Source: Karalla daura (taxonomy: Eukaryota > Chordata > Actinopteri > Chaetodontiformes > Leiognathidae). Taken from it: 64,000 nucleotides of DNA. Shown piece after piece: positions 13,381 through 24,300 of the stretch. Location of the stretch: assembly GCA_029224185.1 (NCBI GenBank), contig CM055205.1, positions 3,085,761 to 3,149,760 of the forward strand. Direction: 5' to 3'. Positions within the stretch are counted from its first letter, which is position 1. Each line of letters begins with the position of its first letter. A model generated the notes under the pieces. That model was not told where the DNA came from. It ran no database searches and saw nothing but the letters and a program-made list of their open reading frames with translations. The position numbers and the translations under genes were made by a program.

Positions 13381-13408
13381 GCTCCTCTTATGGGAACATA
13401 AGAGGAGC
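13381..13408. repeat. Perfect 12-bp palindrome with duplicated arm
   Basis: GCTCCTCTTATG at 13381-13392 and its exact reverse complement at 13397-13408 flank a GGAA loop. The first eleven bases of the arm also occur as a direct copy just upstream at 13370-13380. Confidence 0.85.
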
Positions 13409-13741
13409 GAGTGCATTATGCTTCCACTTCATCATTTCTGCGGGTCTGGAGGCGACCCGTCCGTCCCCAGGCTGCAGACGAGCACTCCGGCGAACGCAGC
13501 AGGCCGCTTAGCTTTTCCCACCGAAGCCCTGACGAGGTTTCACGCCTCCCGGCTTACCTGGCTCCTCTCGGGAGCTCCTCTCCCCGGCGGAGCGGGCCAG
13601 AGAGCAGGAACCCGAGCTGTGACCTCATGGGGCAGGAGCCGAGGAGGAGGAAGAAGAGAGGGGGAAGAGGAAGAAGAGAGGGGGAAGAGGGAGCTGGCGC
13701 GGCCTCCCCTTTCTCGGGGGGGTCCATACGCGGACGCGGAT

Positions 13742-13785
13742 GCTGCGGAGGCTGCAGAGGCTGCAGAGGCTGCAGAGGCTGCAGA
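13742..13785. repeat. Five-copy 9-bp tandem repeat (GCTGCAGAG)
   Basis: A short minisatellite of unit GCTGCAGAG, with one variant first unit (GCTGCGGAG), in the GC-rich block. It follows a GAAGAAGAG-rich purine stretch at about 13648-13695. Both give low-complexity open frames. Confidence 0.85.
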
Positions 13786-15102
13786 TAAGACAGGACGCTG
13801 CGGGGCGGCTGTCGCTTCGATTTTTATGCAACGTCAACGTCTCGGCACGCGGTGTGTGGCGCACCCGCTGCAGGAAAGCTGCAGAATCCATAGTGGGTGT
13901 GAACAAACTGTGCAAAAGTGAGACGGTCGATATTCCAGAAATCTGCAGAGAAAGATAGCTGTGCTGCCTGATGTTACAGGCAGTGTAACCAAACAGACAA
14001 CAGCAGTTGTTTTGACGTGGATGTATATTAGATAATCAATAATTAGGTCCGCGTAATTATGTTTTTTGGATTACCTGAAAAGGAAACGATAAGAGGAAGA
14101 ATCACAAGAGGTTTTAATGGGACCACCAGCTCGGCGCAACACAATGCACAGCGTGGGGGGGTGGGGTGGAAATGAGTTTGTCGCCCCAATTAGCCGCGGA
14201 AAACGAGAGACGCCGGCTCAATTGAAAGGCCGGTATATCGCCATGATGGCGCAGACGGACGGGGCGAGGAGTGCGGCGTGTGCTCACGTCTCCGCCTATG
14301 TCCAATCCCGCTCCGGCGGGGGGCCTGCGATCCTCTGAGAATTGCTTTTCGGCGCCGTCACCGTCCTTGGTGCACGCTTTGTTTCCGAGCCCCGCTCAAT
14401 TCCAGTGCCAGCGAGGCCGAGCGCGACAGAGGCGGGGAGCTGATGACGCTCGTGTCACAACACAATGCCCGCCCCCGAGAATGCAGTCGAAGGAGAAGGC
14501 GGTGCGGGCACGGGCCGAGGCCGTTCGGCAGAACCCGCAGATCAAGCTTATAATCATCACACTGACTCCGTTGACTCGACGCGGCCGGACAAAAGGCAAC
14601 GGAGGCTCTCCGGATTCTCAAGGTCGGTTGTTTATGTGGCTGAGATGTCGAAATTCCCGGCTGTCAGCGTGACAAGAGACTGCATTCCTGGTCCGGGCAT
14701 CCACAGAACTAGTTTCGTGCATTCATGCAGGGTGGAGAAACTCGAGCGTCAGTCCAGCCCGCAGGTCCGTCCTTGATCTTGAGGCAGAATAGCCAATGTT
14801 CTCCTGAGCGGAGCGCGGGAGACGTGCCTGAAGATGTCGGAGAAACGTGTCGCTGCGGTCGGCCAAGAAGAGGAGACTTGGAGCACAGAGATGAAACGGA
14901 CATACGGCTTCAATGTTCCCTACATGAAAATCAAGAACCTCACGCAGAAGAATATTTTTTGTGATACGTACTGTCGACAGATTCGTGGGATCCGCCGGCA
15001 TATGAAATTACCGACGTGACTCATGGTGAGGGGAGGGGAGGGGAGGGGAATGCGGAGACTGTCTGGGGGGGACGCGTCACGCTAAAATCACAGGGTCGAT
15101 TC

Positions 15103-15124
15103 TTAGGGTTAGGGTCAGGGTTTG
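15103..15124. repeat. Short degenerate telomere-like run
   Basis: Two TTAGGG units followed by TCAGGG and TTTGGG variants. It is far too short for a telomere or a fusion scar, and is best described as a degenerate interstitial telomere-like repeat. A GGGGA repeat lies just upstream at about 15026-15049. Confidence 0.6.
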
Positions 15125-15519
15125 GGCTGCGTCTCGCAAACTAGCTGCTGCTGAGTGTACTACGACTGGATCGCACCTTTCAAGGTCGTCGTCTGACTCA
15201 AACACTTGGGAGAAAAGCCTGTGAGGAGGAAGAATGTTCCTATTCAACGCGTCCGAGACCCACAGTCCGCATAAAACGTGACAAAGCATTCACTCCTCGG
15301 TTGAAATGCAGCTTCCCTACAAGTACCTGTGTGGCGGCCGCGCGGTGGACGAGCCCTCGCCGAGATGAGAGAGGGCCCGAGAAGTGCCACGATCCTGCGC
15401 CTCGTCTCGTTAATGCTCCGGAGGGTTTGTCTCAGGAGGGCTGTTGTGTGCTTGCGGTGACGCTCCGGGCCACGGGCAGTGAACCCGGACTGAGAGAGCT
15501 GTCTACCGCCCGAGCAGAG

Positions 15520-15582
15520 CGGCCCCAGAGTGGAGAGGAGTGGCCCCAGAGTGGAGAGGAGCGGCCCCAGAGTGGAGAGGAG
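15520..15582. repeat. Three-copy 21-bp tandem repeat
   Basis: Unit CGGCCCCAGAGTGGAGAGGAG at 15520-15540, 15541-15561 and 15562-15582. The middle copy differs by one base (T for the first C). The unit length is a multiple of three, so any frame stays open and gives a repeated Pro-Gln-Ser-Gly-Glu-Glu peptide. No splice sites or start context support a gene. Confidence 0.9.
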
Positions 15583-15974
15583 GCGGAGTCTGTCACTGCC
15601 CTCACCTCTCTCACTGGAAAGGCAGACAGTGGCTCAAAACGGCACATTGAATAGCTTCTTTTCCCCTTTCAATCCCTGGTCTAAGCTATGGATTCATCAA
15701 GGCTTCACCAAAGCGTGCACACTCAGAGCCTTTTTGGTGATCGCTAGGAACGACATAGCCGTCCGTGGTGGTGGCGATCTTGCCCTGGGCCCGTCTGAAT
15801 CACAGTGATCGCGTTGAGTCTTCGTCACGGAGGAGACCGGCCCCTCTCCCTTTGCAACAAACTTTTGCGTGCCCTTATATGGCTGTCACTGTGAACTCGC
15901 GTTCAACGTCAGCCTCTGCTTTGCTGCTGGGAACTGCTGCAGTGGGAGACAGCGAGAGTAAAAACAAAGTAGCA

Positions 15975-16026
<52 letters not shown>
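15975..16026. repeat. (CT)n-(TA)n compound microsatellite
   Basis: A CT run passes directly into a TA run. There is no coding signal. Confidence 0.93.
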
Positions 16027-17570
16027 GTTGCATTCTATCTGAAAAGAAACAGAGTCTGCATAGTCTCTGTATGACAACGTCTAACTTTTTTCAGAGGAGG
16101 GCTTCAGAGGGTGTTAGATAAAGAGATTCCAGCAGAGTTGCAGAGAGAGGGTGACTGTTGTTATGCTCAGGTACTGCAGGTTGCTGCCTGGGCTGGGGTT
16201 TGAAAGTGCAGTCAAGAAAAAAAAAATGGGAGAGGATATTCCGCTTCCCGCGATGAGGCGAAGGAAAATTAAAAGGGGAGTGAAATTTCTCTGGAGAGAT
16301 GAATGCAGGCCCCTATCTTGCTGGCAGAGGAAGGAGGTTTATATGCTTCATTTCAGGGGAAATTAGAGGTAAAGGGAGGACTTATTGGGAACAATGAGCA
16401 CAATTTCACCCTAATGGAACACTGAGAAAAAAGGCCGTCGGTACTCCTTGTTATCTACAAGATGTCAGTTTCATCTGTGAAGGTCACCTTTTCCAACACC
16501 AATCATTTGCTGAAATGACTCCAGCTCTGGAATCGCCTCCCAACACAGCCATTTCTTCATCTCATTCCGTCCTGAAGTGACGTCCTTGTAAAGGGAGCCT
16601 TTTTCACAACTCGGATTCAGGTCTCAAAGGGCATTCACCTGTTCGCTCCGTGTCCGTATGGTGAATTGGTACGGTGAAGGTGAGTCCTTGTGGCCAAAAG
16701 GTCAAAAGAAATTGAAGAACGAATTGCCGAAAGGTGGATCTGATTAGGGCCCTTCTCGTCCGTGCTCCACCACCGTCTTGTCATTGAAATGCAGCCTTGA
16801 TTGGCTCTGCCATTATTAGGACATGCGTTATTCATGACGCGATGCCTCTGCAATTAAGAGACGTCCGAACAGCCGTCTCATTACTCAGCCAAACATATTT
16901 GTGCGTCCCGGCAACGGCCTGCCAGGTCTCGAGGCCGCTTTGGTTTCCAGGAACGCCTCCCCTGACTTCAGATTTCATCCATCCACGGGAAATGAGTTAC
17001 CTCTCCGGCCGCGTCCGCTGCCTTTCAACCTTTCCCGACACTGGCGAATATTGGAAAAGAAAATCCTTTGCCCGCGCACGACACACAAAGACCGAAAGTT
17101 GAAAGAGAAACTTTCCCCTTCTTTCTTCTCCTCGGAGCTCTGGCAGCTGTGAGTGACCGGAGAATCCTCTAACTGGCACAAGACGGAACATAACTCATTT
17201 CTATACATCGACTGAGCCGGAGGAGAGCAGTCACGTCGTGACACGGTTCCCCCCACTCCCCTCGGCCTTTTTGCCTTGGCTCCGAGCCACACCGTGTCTG
17301 CGCCTCTGGCCCCGGCGGCCCCTGGGGGGGACCCCCGAGCCGCCCTTTTAGCACTTTTCACACTGCCACAGCCGTCCCAGAGCTCACTCACAGGCCCCCA
17401 CTCGGGCGCTCCGCCGCCGCTCCATCCTGAAAATGGCCTTCGCGCCACCCCTTTGACTCATTTGCCGTCCAAAGCCGTGTCCGAGTTCATCACCCCCCCC
17501 CCCCACCCCCCCACCCCCCCGTAATGAAACAAATGATAGCCGATCATACAGTGGATCAATGCGTACCTCC

Positions 17571-20382
17571 TTTATTCGTCGTCTGGGAGTCATGCCGTTA
17601 CAACACAACCATGATAGTCGGTGCTAACATTTTCATTCTTAACTGTGCGAGTTGGTATTTCACACCCTGTCTGTGCATGGAAAACTGTGATGTGGTACAG
17701 TATGATTCACTTGAACGGCTCTTCACATCAGATCTGATTCCTAATCTTTTTCTTTTCTTTTCCTTTCTCTTTTTTTTTTTTTACCGATACGCAAAATAAA
17801 CCCAATCGTCAAACGGAACCGCCGGCTGACACGGGGAGAATCCTAGAACTGGAAAGAGTTCGCTTCGTGTTCGGAACCGAGACCGGGTGCGGAGAAAAGA
17901 GGACGAGTGGGGAGAAAAAAAACAAAGAAATGAAACGGAGAGAGGTATTCAGGCACTTAGAAATACTCTCGAGTCCTTGGCTACACTGTGCTTCATGACG
18001 TTGTACATGCATCGTATACCCTATGCGGATCCTGCCAGGAGGAATATGAGGTCGCCTCTACAAGGCTAAGGGGGTGTAGCACATTCAAGAACGACTAGTT
18101 AAAGGGATTTCAAGTAGTTCACACAACATCAACATTCCTATTTACATGTGATCCTAAGGTTCTCTACCTACACATTCTCGTTTGCATATCCCCTAAGACG
18201 TAAATCTAACAACCAGTATTGTACAAATTCTGCGACGAACGATTAACACGAGGGGGGATGTTTTTTTTTCTTTTTTTCCCTCACCACAAGACGTAAGCAC
18301 GTGCCTACCGTTCCAACACGTCACCCGGCCGCGTGCGGGATCTCTCTCGATCTTTCGGATCAGGTGGGCAGCACTTATGAGGCGTCAACGTCATAGTGAA
18401 AAAAGAAAAAAAAAAAAACGACGTAATTTCCTGTACACGCCTATCCACCCTGTCTCGAGGGAGCTCCCTGTCTGCCGCGTCTGTGGAGCCACTCGAGGGA
18501 ACGGGAACGTCACCGCGCGCGGTGTTATTAAAGGGAGATGGCGCGCGTGTGCCGGCAGTTCGCTCCCGAACGGGGACGCCCGAGCGCGGTGACGCGCCAC
18601 GACGGGGACGACTGCGGAGCTCGAGAGATCCGAGGGACTCGGAGCGATCGCGGAAAACACCGACAAGGGGAAGTCGCCGCAGAACCGACGTTGAGTCCTG
18701 TGCTCAGTCACCGACACCCCACGACCCCACTTCTGACGACACGGCCCGACTACACGGACGATGGCGGACCTCGCAAATGAAAGGGAGGGGTGCCCAGACC
18801 GCCGCCACGCACCCCCGACTCCGCGGACACGGACAAAGACGCTTCTCTAACCTACGCTCCTCTAATGATCCCGACACAGGGCGCTGTCGCTTGCTGCTCT
18901 GAAACCTCCGGGATGCCGTCGTTCATTTCGTCCTCCTGTCTTACTATGCGACTTGTTAGCTTTAAGTTTTAGCCTTTTTTTTGGGGGGGGGGTCGACATC
19001 TTCTTGGATCCTCTACACCCGACTTGAGACTGCATCTGAAGAAAGCTTGACTGCACCACAGCTTGAGACTATTTTGTAGAACTACGACTCTACCAGGTCA
19101 AGAATGGACTCTCCTCTCACTTGTACGAACTATGTCCACCACTGCTCGATGCACAGGGTCTTCATTGAGACGATCCTTAACCGGGCGTCTACTGATTTCC
19201 TGCCTTTAGTCAGTCATTTTCAGAGGGTTACATCTTAAAATATCATTATTATCATCGTTTGATGGGATCAAATTCAGTTGGGCACAGTTAGGGGTTTCCA
19301 CTGTACGTTATATAAATCATTTCCATCATAGCGTTGATCTTTCCTGCAAAAGGGTTTACATTCTCGTACATGAAATGCATCCAGTTCTGATATCACAACA
19401 TTTCTTCCCTCAAATACCCGCGTCTGCTTTGAATGCCGGGACAACCACCTGGGACGTTTTCCAGGATACGGCAACCTTTACGTGACCATTAACACACAAG
19501 CTTTGGGGGCTCGGATCCAGATGGAATTACGTAGCGCCGATGTCGAAGGCACCGCTTCATAAGAACGTGTGAACGTGTGAGTTACAGCCGACGTTTTTGT
19601 CATGCGGCCTCGAGAAAGCCAGGATTCTGATTGAATTTCTCGTCCTCGCTTTTGTTTCCAGTCAGTTCCAGCACTTGCAACCGTCGCCTTGTGAAACAAG
19701 CAGGAAGATACTTCACGTGTTAGGTCGTATGTATGAGCCCAGGATTTAATATTCTGACAATTTCTACCTCTGTCATCCATCGTCTCATGCGTATTCTACC
19801 CAGTGTAGATATCGAATTTGCATTTCATTTTGGGGGGTATGGAGGATGCAGTTGGATAGAAAGCGTTTGCAAAACTCGGTGTGCATTTTTATCCAGGACT
19901 TTGCGATATCAAAATCAGGGCTCCGCTAAATGAAGATTAAGGTGGCACATCTTACAAATATAATTTCTTCTCTTATGAGATATTCCAAATTTTTCACCTA
20001 AAAAAATCCGTTATGATTCGATATTTAAACCTGAGATTCGAATGTTTTTTTCTCCAAAACTCCATAGGCAATTCTTTTTGTAGAAAAGACAATGTTGTTG
20101 TTTTTTTTTTTAGACTCTGTGGCCTCTCTCTCCTCTCTTAAACTCATCTCCAACCGGTCCGGAACAAACCCTTGCGAGGACGTACAACAAAATTTCCCCA
20201 AAATACAAAGATCTCTCAGGAGATTTGACACTCACATCACCTAAAAGTCTGAAATAGTAAATACTATAAACGTGGGTCTCGTTACACAAACATTTTGGTG
20301 TTCGTTGGATCTGTGTGTGTGTGGGTGTGTGTGAGTGTGTATGTCGGGAGGGGGATGGGTTGGGGGGGGGGGGCGGGGACTG
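17571..20382 (-). other. Possible LRRC3B 3' UTR and downstream flank
   Basis: No exon is visible. Scanning downstream of the LRRC3B stop on the minus strand, the first canonical AATAAA I find is at 17576-17571 (TTTATT on plus). It is followed by a G-rich tract, the complement of the C run at 17493-17520, which could serve as a downstream element. An ATTAAA variant occurs near 19745. A 2.8-kb 3' UTR is possible, but the CpG-rich segment at 18280-18900 is unlike typical 3' UTR, so the true end may be nearer the stop codon. A GT-rich and G-rich run lies at 20311-20378. Confidence 0.3.
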
Positions 20383-21165
20383 TCAGACGACAGTGCTTAT
20401 GTCGTCTGCCTCGTCAGGCTTCTTGGGCTTGCTGGGGAGCGACTTCAGGTACTCCAGGTGGCGCCGGGCGTCCTCCTGGTTCTGCCGGACGTAGTACACC
20501 ACGTAGGAAATGACCATGGCGAACCACCCGAACATGGTCACCAGCATGGCGTAGTCTGTTGTCCTTTTGGCCAGGTTGCACAGGTCCGTGTCCACGGCCA
20601 GGAACGGCCGGCCCTCCTGGTCCCGCAGCTCGGAGCTCCTGCAGAGGACGCGGGCGGCCGCCTCGTGGTTGTGGGCCATGCCGCCGATGGCCTGCTGCAG
20701 GGCGCAGTCGCAGTGCCAGGGGTTGTCGTCCACGATGACGCGCGCCTTGAGCCGAGCGAAGGCATCCTTGTGTACGCTAGTGATGCGGTTGTGGGACAGG
20801 TCCAGCACCTGCAGTGTGGCCTCGATGCCGCTGAAGGCCCCCTCCCCGAGGGTCTCGACCGCGTTGTAGGAGAGGTTGAGCTCCCTCAGGAGCCTGAGTC
20901 CGTGGAAGGCTTGGTCGGGCACGGCGCCGATCTGGTTGTGGTCCAGCCGCAGCAGGACGGTGTCCACCGGGAGGTTGGGGGGGATCTCTTTGAGGCGGGA
21001 CTGGCTGCAGGAGACGTTGAGGCCGTGGAGGTGGGGGTCGCGCTGGCAGATGCAGCCCTTTGGGCACATGCTGGCCGAGGGAAAGCAGAGGGCCATGAGG
21101 ACAAGGCTCTGGAGGAGCAGGCACATGGGGATGGAGCGTGACAGCCACAGGTCCAGCACAGTCAT
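20383..21165 (-). CDS. lrrc3b: Leucine-rich repeat-containing protein 3B
   Basis: A single-exon coding region of 260 aa (human LRRC3B is 259). It is a small type I membrane protein with an extracellular LRR module, described in mammals as a candidate tumour suppressor with little defined biochemistry. Visible parts: a signal peptide at about 1-33 (MCLLLQSLVLM core, cleavage near SAS-MCP), an LRRNT cysteine cap (CPKGCIC, 34-40), three LRRs at about 66-140 (LRLDHNQI, LRELNLSYN, LQVLDLSHNRI), an LRRCT cap (NPWHCDC at 148-154, with Cys175 and Cys196), a transmembrane helix at about 205-226 (YAMLVTMFGWFAMVISYVVY) and a cytosolic tail ending DDISTVV. Candidate N-glycosylation sites are N50 and N97. 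The transmembrane segment and tail are almost identical to human as I recall it, which separates it from LRRC3. The ATG at 21165 is chosen because it gives the conserved N-terminus (VLDLWLSRS). The coding exon begins at 21312 after a good acceptor, so the rest of the 5' UTR is on another exon. Confidence 0.97.
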   Translation of the reverse strand: MTVLDLWLSRSIPMCLLLQSLVLMALCFPSASMCPKGCICQRDPHLHGLNVSCSQSRLKEIPPNLPVDTVLLRLDHNQIGAVPDQAFHGLRLLRELNLSYNAVETLGEGAFSGIEATLQVLDLSHNRITSVHKDAFARLKARVIVDDNPWHCDCALQQAIGGMAHNHEAAARVLCRSSELRDQEGRPFLAVDTDLCNLAKRTTDYAMLVTMFGWFAMVISYVVYYVRQNQEDARRHLEYLKSLPSKPKKPDEADDISTVV

Positions 21166-21312
21166 ACTGGCCGGCTGTCAGCAGCATCCCGCCTGGGGCC
21201 ACAACACCTGGGGCTGGACCCTCACACGCCTGGCATGGTGGCGGCTCCTCCTCACTGTCCGCCCAGCGCCGATGCTAGAGTGTCAACAGGTGGTAGCATG
21301 CTGCCTCAAGGC
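21166..21312 (-). promoter_or_regulatory. LRRC3B 5' leader with three upstream AUGs
   Basis: Minus-strand exon start at 21312, after the acceptor CTGTCTCTGTGTTTCAG. The 147-base leader holds a 15-codon uORF (21299-21252), a 4-codon uORF (21236-21222) and an upstream AUG at 21187. The last is out of frame and runs 137 codons across the start of the LRRC3B coding region to 20777. Such an arrangement usually lowers translation of the main frame. The repression is inference; the AUGs and stops are read directly. Confidence 0.6.
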
Positions 21313-24300
21313 CTGAAACACAGAGACAGGGTCAACAAATAATGTGCCTGCAGTTCTTTCAGTTCAAATGACCATACCTGGTTTAGTATGATTGTCAACT
21401 TGTCAAGAGCCAATATCACGTCAGGTAATTATCTTCCGATATTGGGTTTCAATTTGTGCCAGATCTGTAAACAAGTGTAATGTATACCCGAGGTGTTTCC
21501 TGAATGCGACGCACCCTGATCAAATATCGTTTCAAACACTTCTTTCCACCTGTAGGAGCATTGACTTACAGTAAAGATCTGCTGGCTGACCTTTAGCTCG
21601 CCTGCTCTTTGCCAATACCATCCACTATTGGAGCTCATTGAGGCAGCTTGGGTCTCGGAACCTCAAGCTGGTGACTGTTTGTCATTTACCCGCTAGAGGA
21701 AACATACAATAGAGCCGGGAGCATTTCATCGGCTCCATCCCTGACTGTACAGCGCAACATCGCGCACGGATCGACCCCAAAGCGGAACCGGAGATCGACA
21801 CCTTTCATAACGTGAAAAGCTTAAGCTCAATCCCTCCCAGTCTTCAGATGGATAGCCTGTAAACCTCTGATGATACCTAATGAAAAGACAGCTGAATAGC
21901 AGTCAGCGTGGCCATTACTGTGTGTGCGCTTCCTGAGTGGGATACGCCTACAATAGAGACAGATGTTAATTCGTTCAAATCCCCTCCCCATTGTAGCTCC
22001 TTGAGCCCGCGGTGGCCTTGGCGACCGTGATGCATTTGGATTAGACGCTTGAAACTGAAATACAGTTTGTGCTCGTCCGGGCACCTGGGTATTATGCTCG
22101 CGCAAGGACACTCTGTAGATCCACAGCGCAGTCACTCAGTTCCGTCGTCAGCTCCTTTTCAGCTGCCCGGCTCCTCCATTCATTGCCATGTTTTCAGCGT
22201 CATAATACCGGGGCTCAACTTCACCGGAGCCCGGGAGCCCTTTGTCCCGAAAAATGCAGCGATGCACAAAGGGTGATTCCAGAAACGAAGGGAGAGGATT
22301 CATTAACACCCCGGTCTTCGCACTGGCGGAATTTGCCTTCACGTTAAGGCGAAGAACAGCCTCAGTTAAACAAGATGAGGAAGAAAAGACGCCGGGGTGA
22401 AGAGTAATAAACGTCGGATGGGAGCGCATCATTAAAATATGGAAATAAATGTATACGGTTGAACGCAGAGCCATTTAAAGTGAATAATGTGGAAGGTACA
22501 ACGTAATAAGAGAGTGCGAAATGTATTTGTTAAATAGGCTGAATGCAGTGTGCAAAAATAAAAACTATGATTTGAATACTGAAGAACTGCCTCTGCATTA
22601 AAAGATCGTCTCTGTAAAGAGGAAAGATTTCTGAGAGGCCCCTTTGGGAGAAAACAAAACAGTCTTAGTAGGGAACTTGACTGTCGAACTGGAATCTGAA
22701 GTGTAAGACACTTCATATGTCTCACATTGTTTTCCTCAGAAGGCTGTGTGAAGTACAAAGCTGCGAAACCTGAGAAACCATCGGAGTGTATGACATAGAC
22801 AGAGGTTAATCACAACTTTGCATGGCAACTCGATCATATTGTGATGCTGATTCTTTAACCCTCGTTCAGGTGGAGGTCATAGGAAGGAACAGCCAGGACA
22901 AACAGTGAGCGGCTCATGGAGCCACTGTGCTGTCGTTGCAGCGAAGAAGGGGAGCCATAAAGACAGACTGTGGCCGATATTAGAAGGACATGGTGGATAG
23001 CGATAAATGGGTGGAACAATGAAGGCGCTATTTGCCCTTCTAATTAAACAGGAACGTAGTCCACCACTGATGTTATCAGATACAGGCACCAGTTCATGCG
23101 CGCTGCTGCTTTTCATCCCAAAAGCCTTTTAGAGGCTGTCCATCCCTCACTCAAGCCTCTCCCCCCCTCACTTTTTTTTTGCCTTTATTCAGTTGGGACA
23201 GCCGAAGAGAGACAGGAAGTGAATGGGGAGGATCAGGAAATGATCCTCCTGGCACGGGACGGTGGCCGAAAACGCAGCGGCCTGCCGGAAAACGGCCAGG
23301 AGGACCACTGTCTGTTTTTCCCTGCTGGGTACCGAGGACCAGAGGCAGCTTCCGGGGCCCACGTCGAGCTGTTTGCCCAGCTGCCCCGCTTCGCCACGAG
23401 AGGCGGAAAAAAACCAAAACAAAACAAAACAAAAAAACCCGCTGTTGAACGCAAACAGGCCCTAGCCGTGGATCTGTTAGAGCCGCAGCGCGCACCCGGG
23501 GGCCCGCCTCCTCCGACGCAGGGCCCCTCGTCATTACTGTTCTTTAAAAACCGCCTCGTAAATCACGCCACCGCCGCGCTCATCGGGAAGCCTCGCCGCG
23601 CTATGGGAGCGGCTCTAAGTGGATCCGCGGGGAATGGACAGCGTAACGGAAACAAGCTCCTGGCAGGCGTGGGGGGACCGCTTGTTTATCCCAGTCCGAA
23701 GGATGGTGCGTCGGAAAACACACTTCCCCCCTCGCCGCAAATTCATGCCCCTGCGCCCCGGTACAGGGGCGCGGCGCCGCCCTGTCACACGTTGGCTGCC
23801 GCGGCCCGTTCGGTCACATTTCACCAGCAGGTCTATTTCAAATACGTCGGGGACGAATTGAACCAGGCCACAGCGGACTGCTGAGACAGGGAGCGGGACA
23901 CAGCGGGGGGGGGGGTCGATCCAAAACCTGCTGGGCAGAAACGAGGGACGACGGACTTCACTGTGCCCTGGGGCCAGCGATGGCAGAGGGCGCCGGGGGG
24001 TTACACAGCGTGACGGAGCCAGAGGAAGGGTCCAGGGTAACTCGGCGAAGCGACATTGAGAGGCCGCGGCTGTTCACGAGCCACCTGATTTCGTCCTTCC
24101 CTGTCCTTCGGGCCGATGCCGAGATGTGGAAGCGTGTTAATCCGTCTGCGCTGAAACGATGGACCCCCCCCCCACCCCCACCCCCGTCCCCGCCACCACA
24201 GCCACAGAGCCGGAGCCCGCCTGTCACATGGAATTTGGAGTCGTTAGCTTGAGGGGCCCCTGAGATGACACGAATATGCTAGTGTGTGAAGTCTTATTTC

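Noticed and set aside
13307..13921. A 204-codon frame with Ala-Glu-Ala repeats
   Set aside because: It is driven by the 9-bp repeat and GA-rich purine tracts, with no splice structure.
20335..21141. A 268-codon plus-strand open frame exactly antisense to LRRC3B
   Set aside because: It mirrors the GC-rich codon use of LRRC3B, has no splice or promoter signal, and its product resembles no family; it is a shadow frame.
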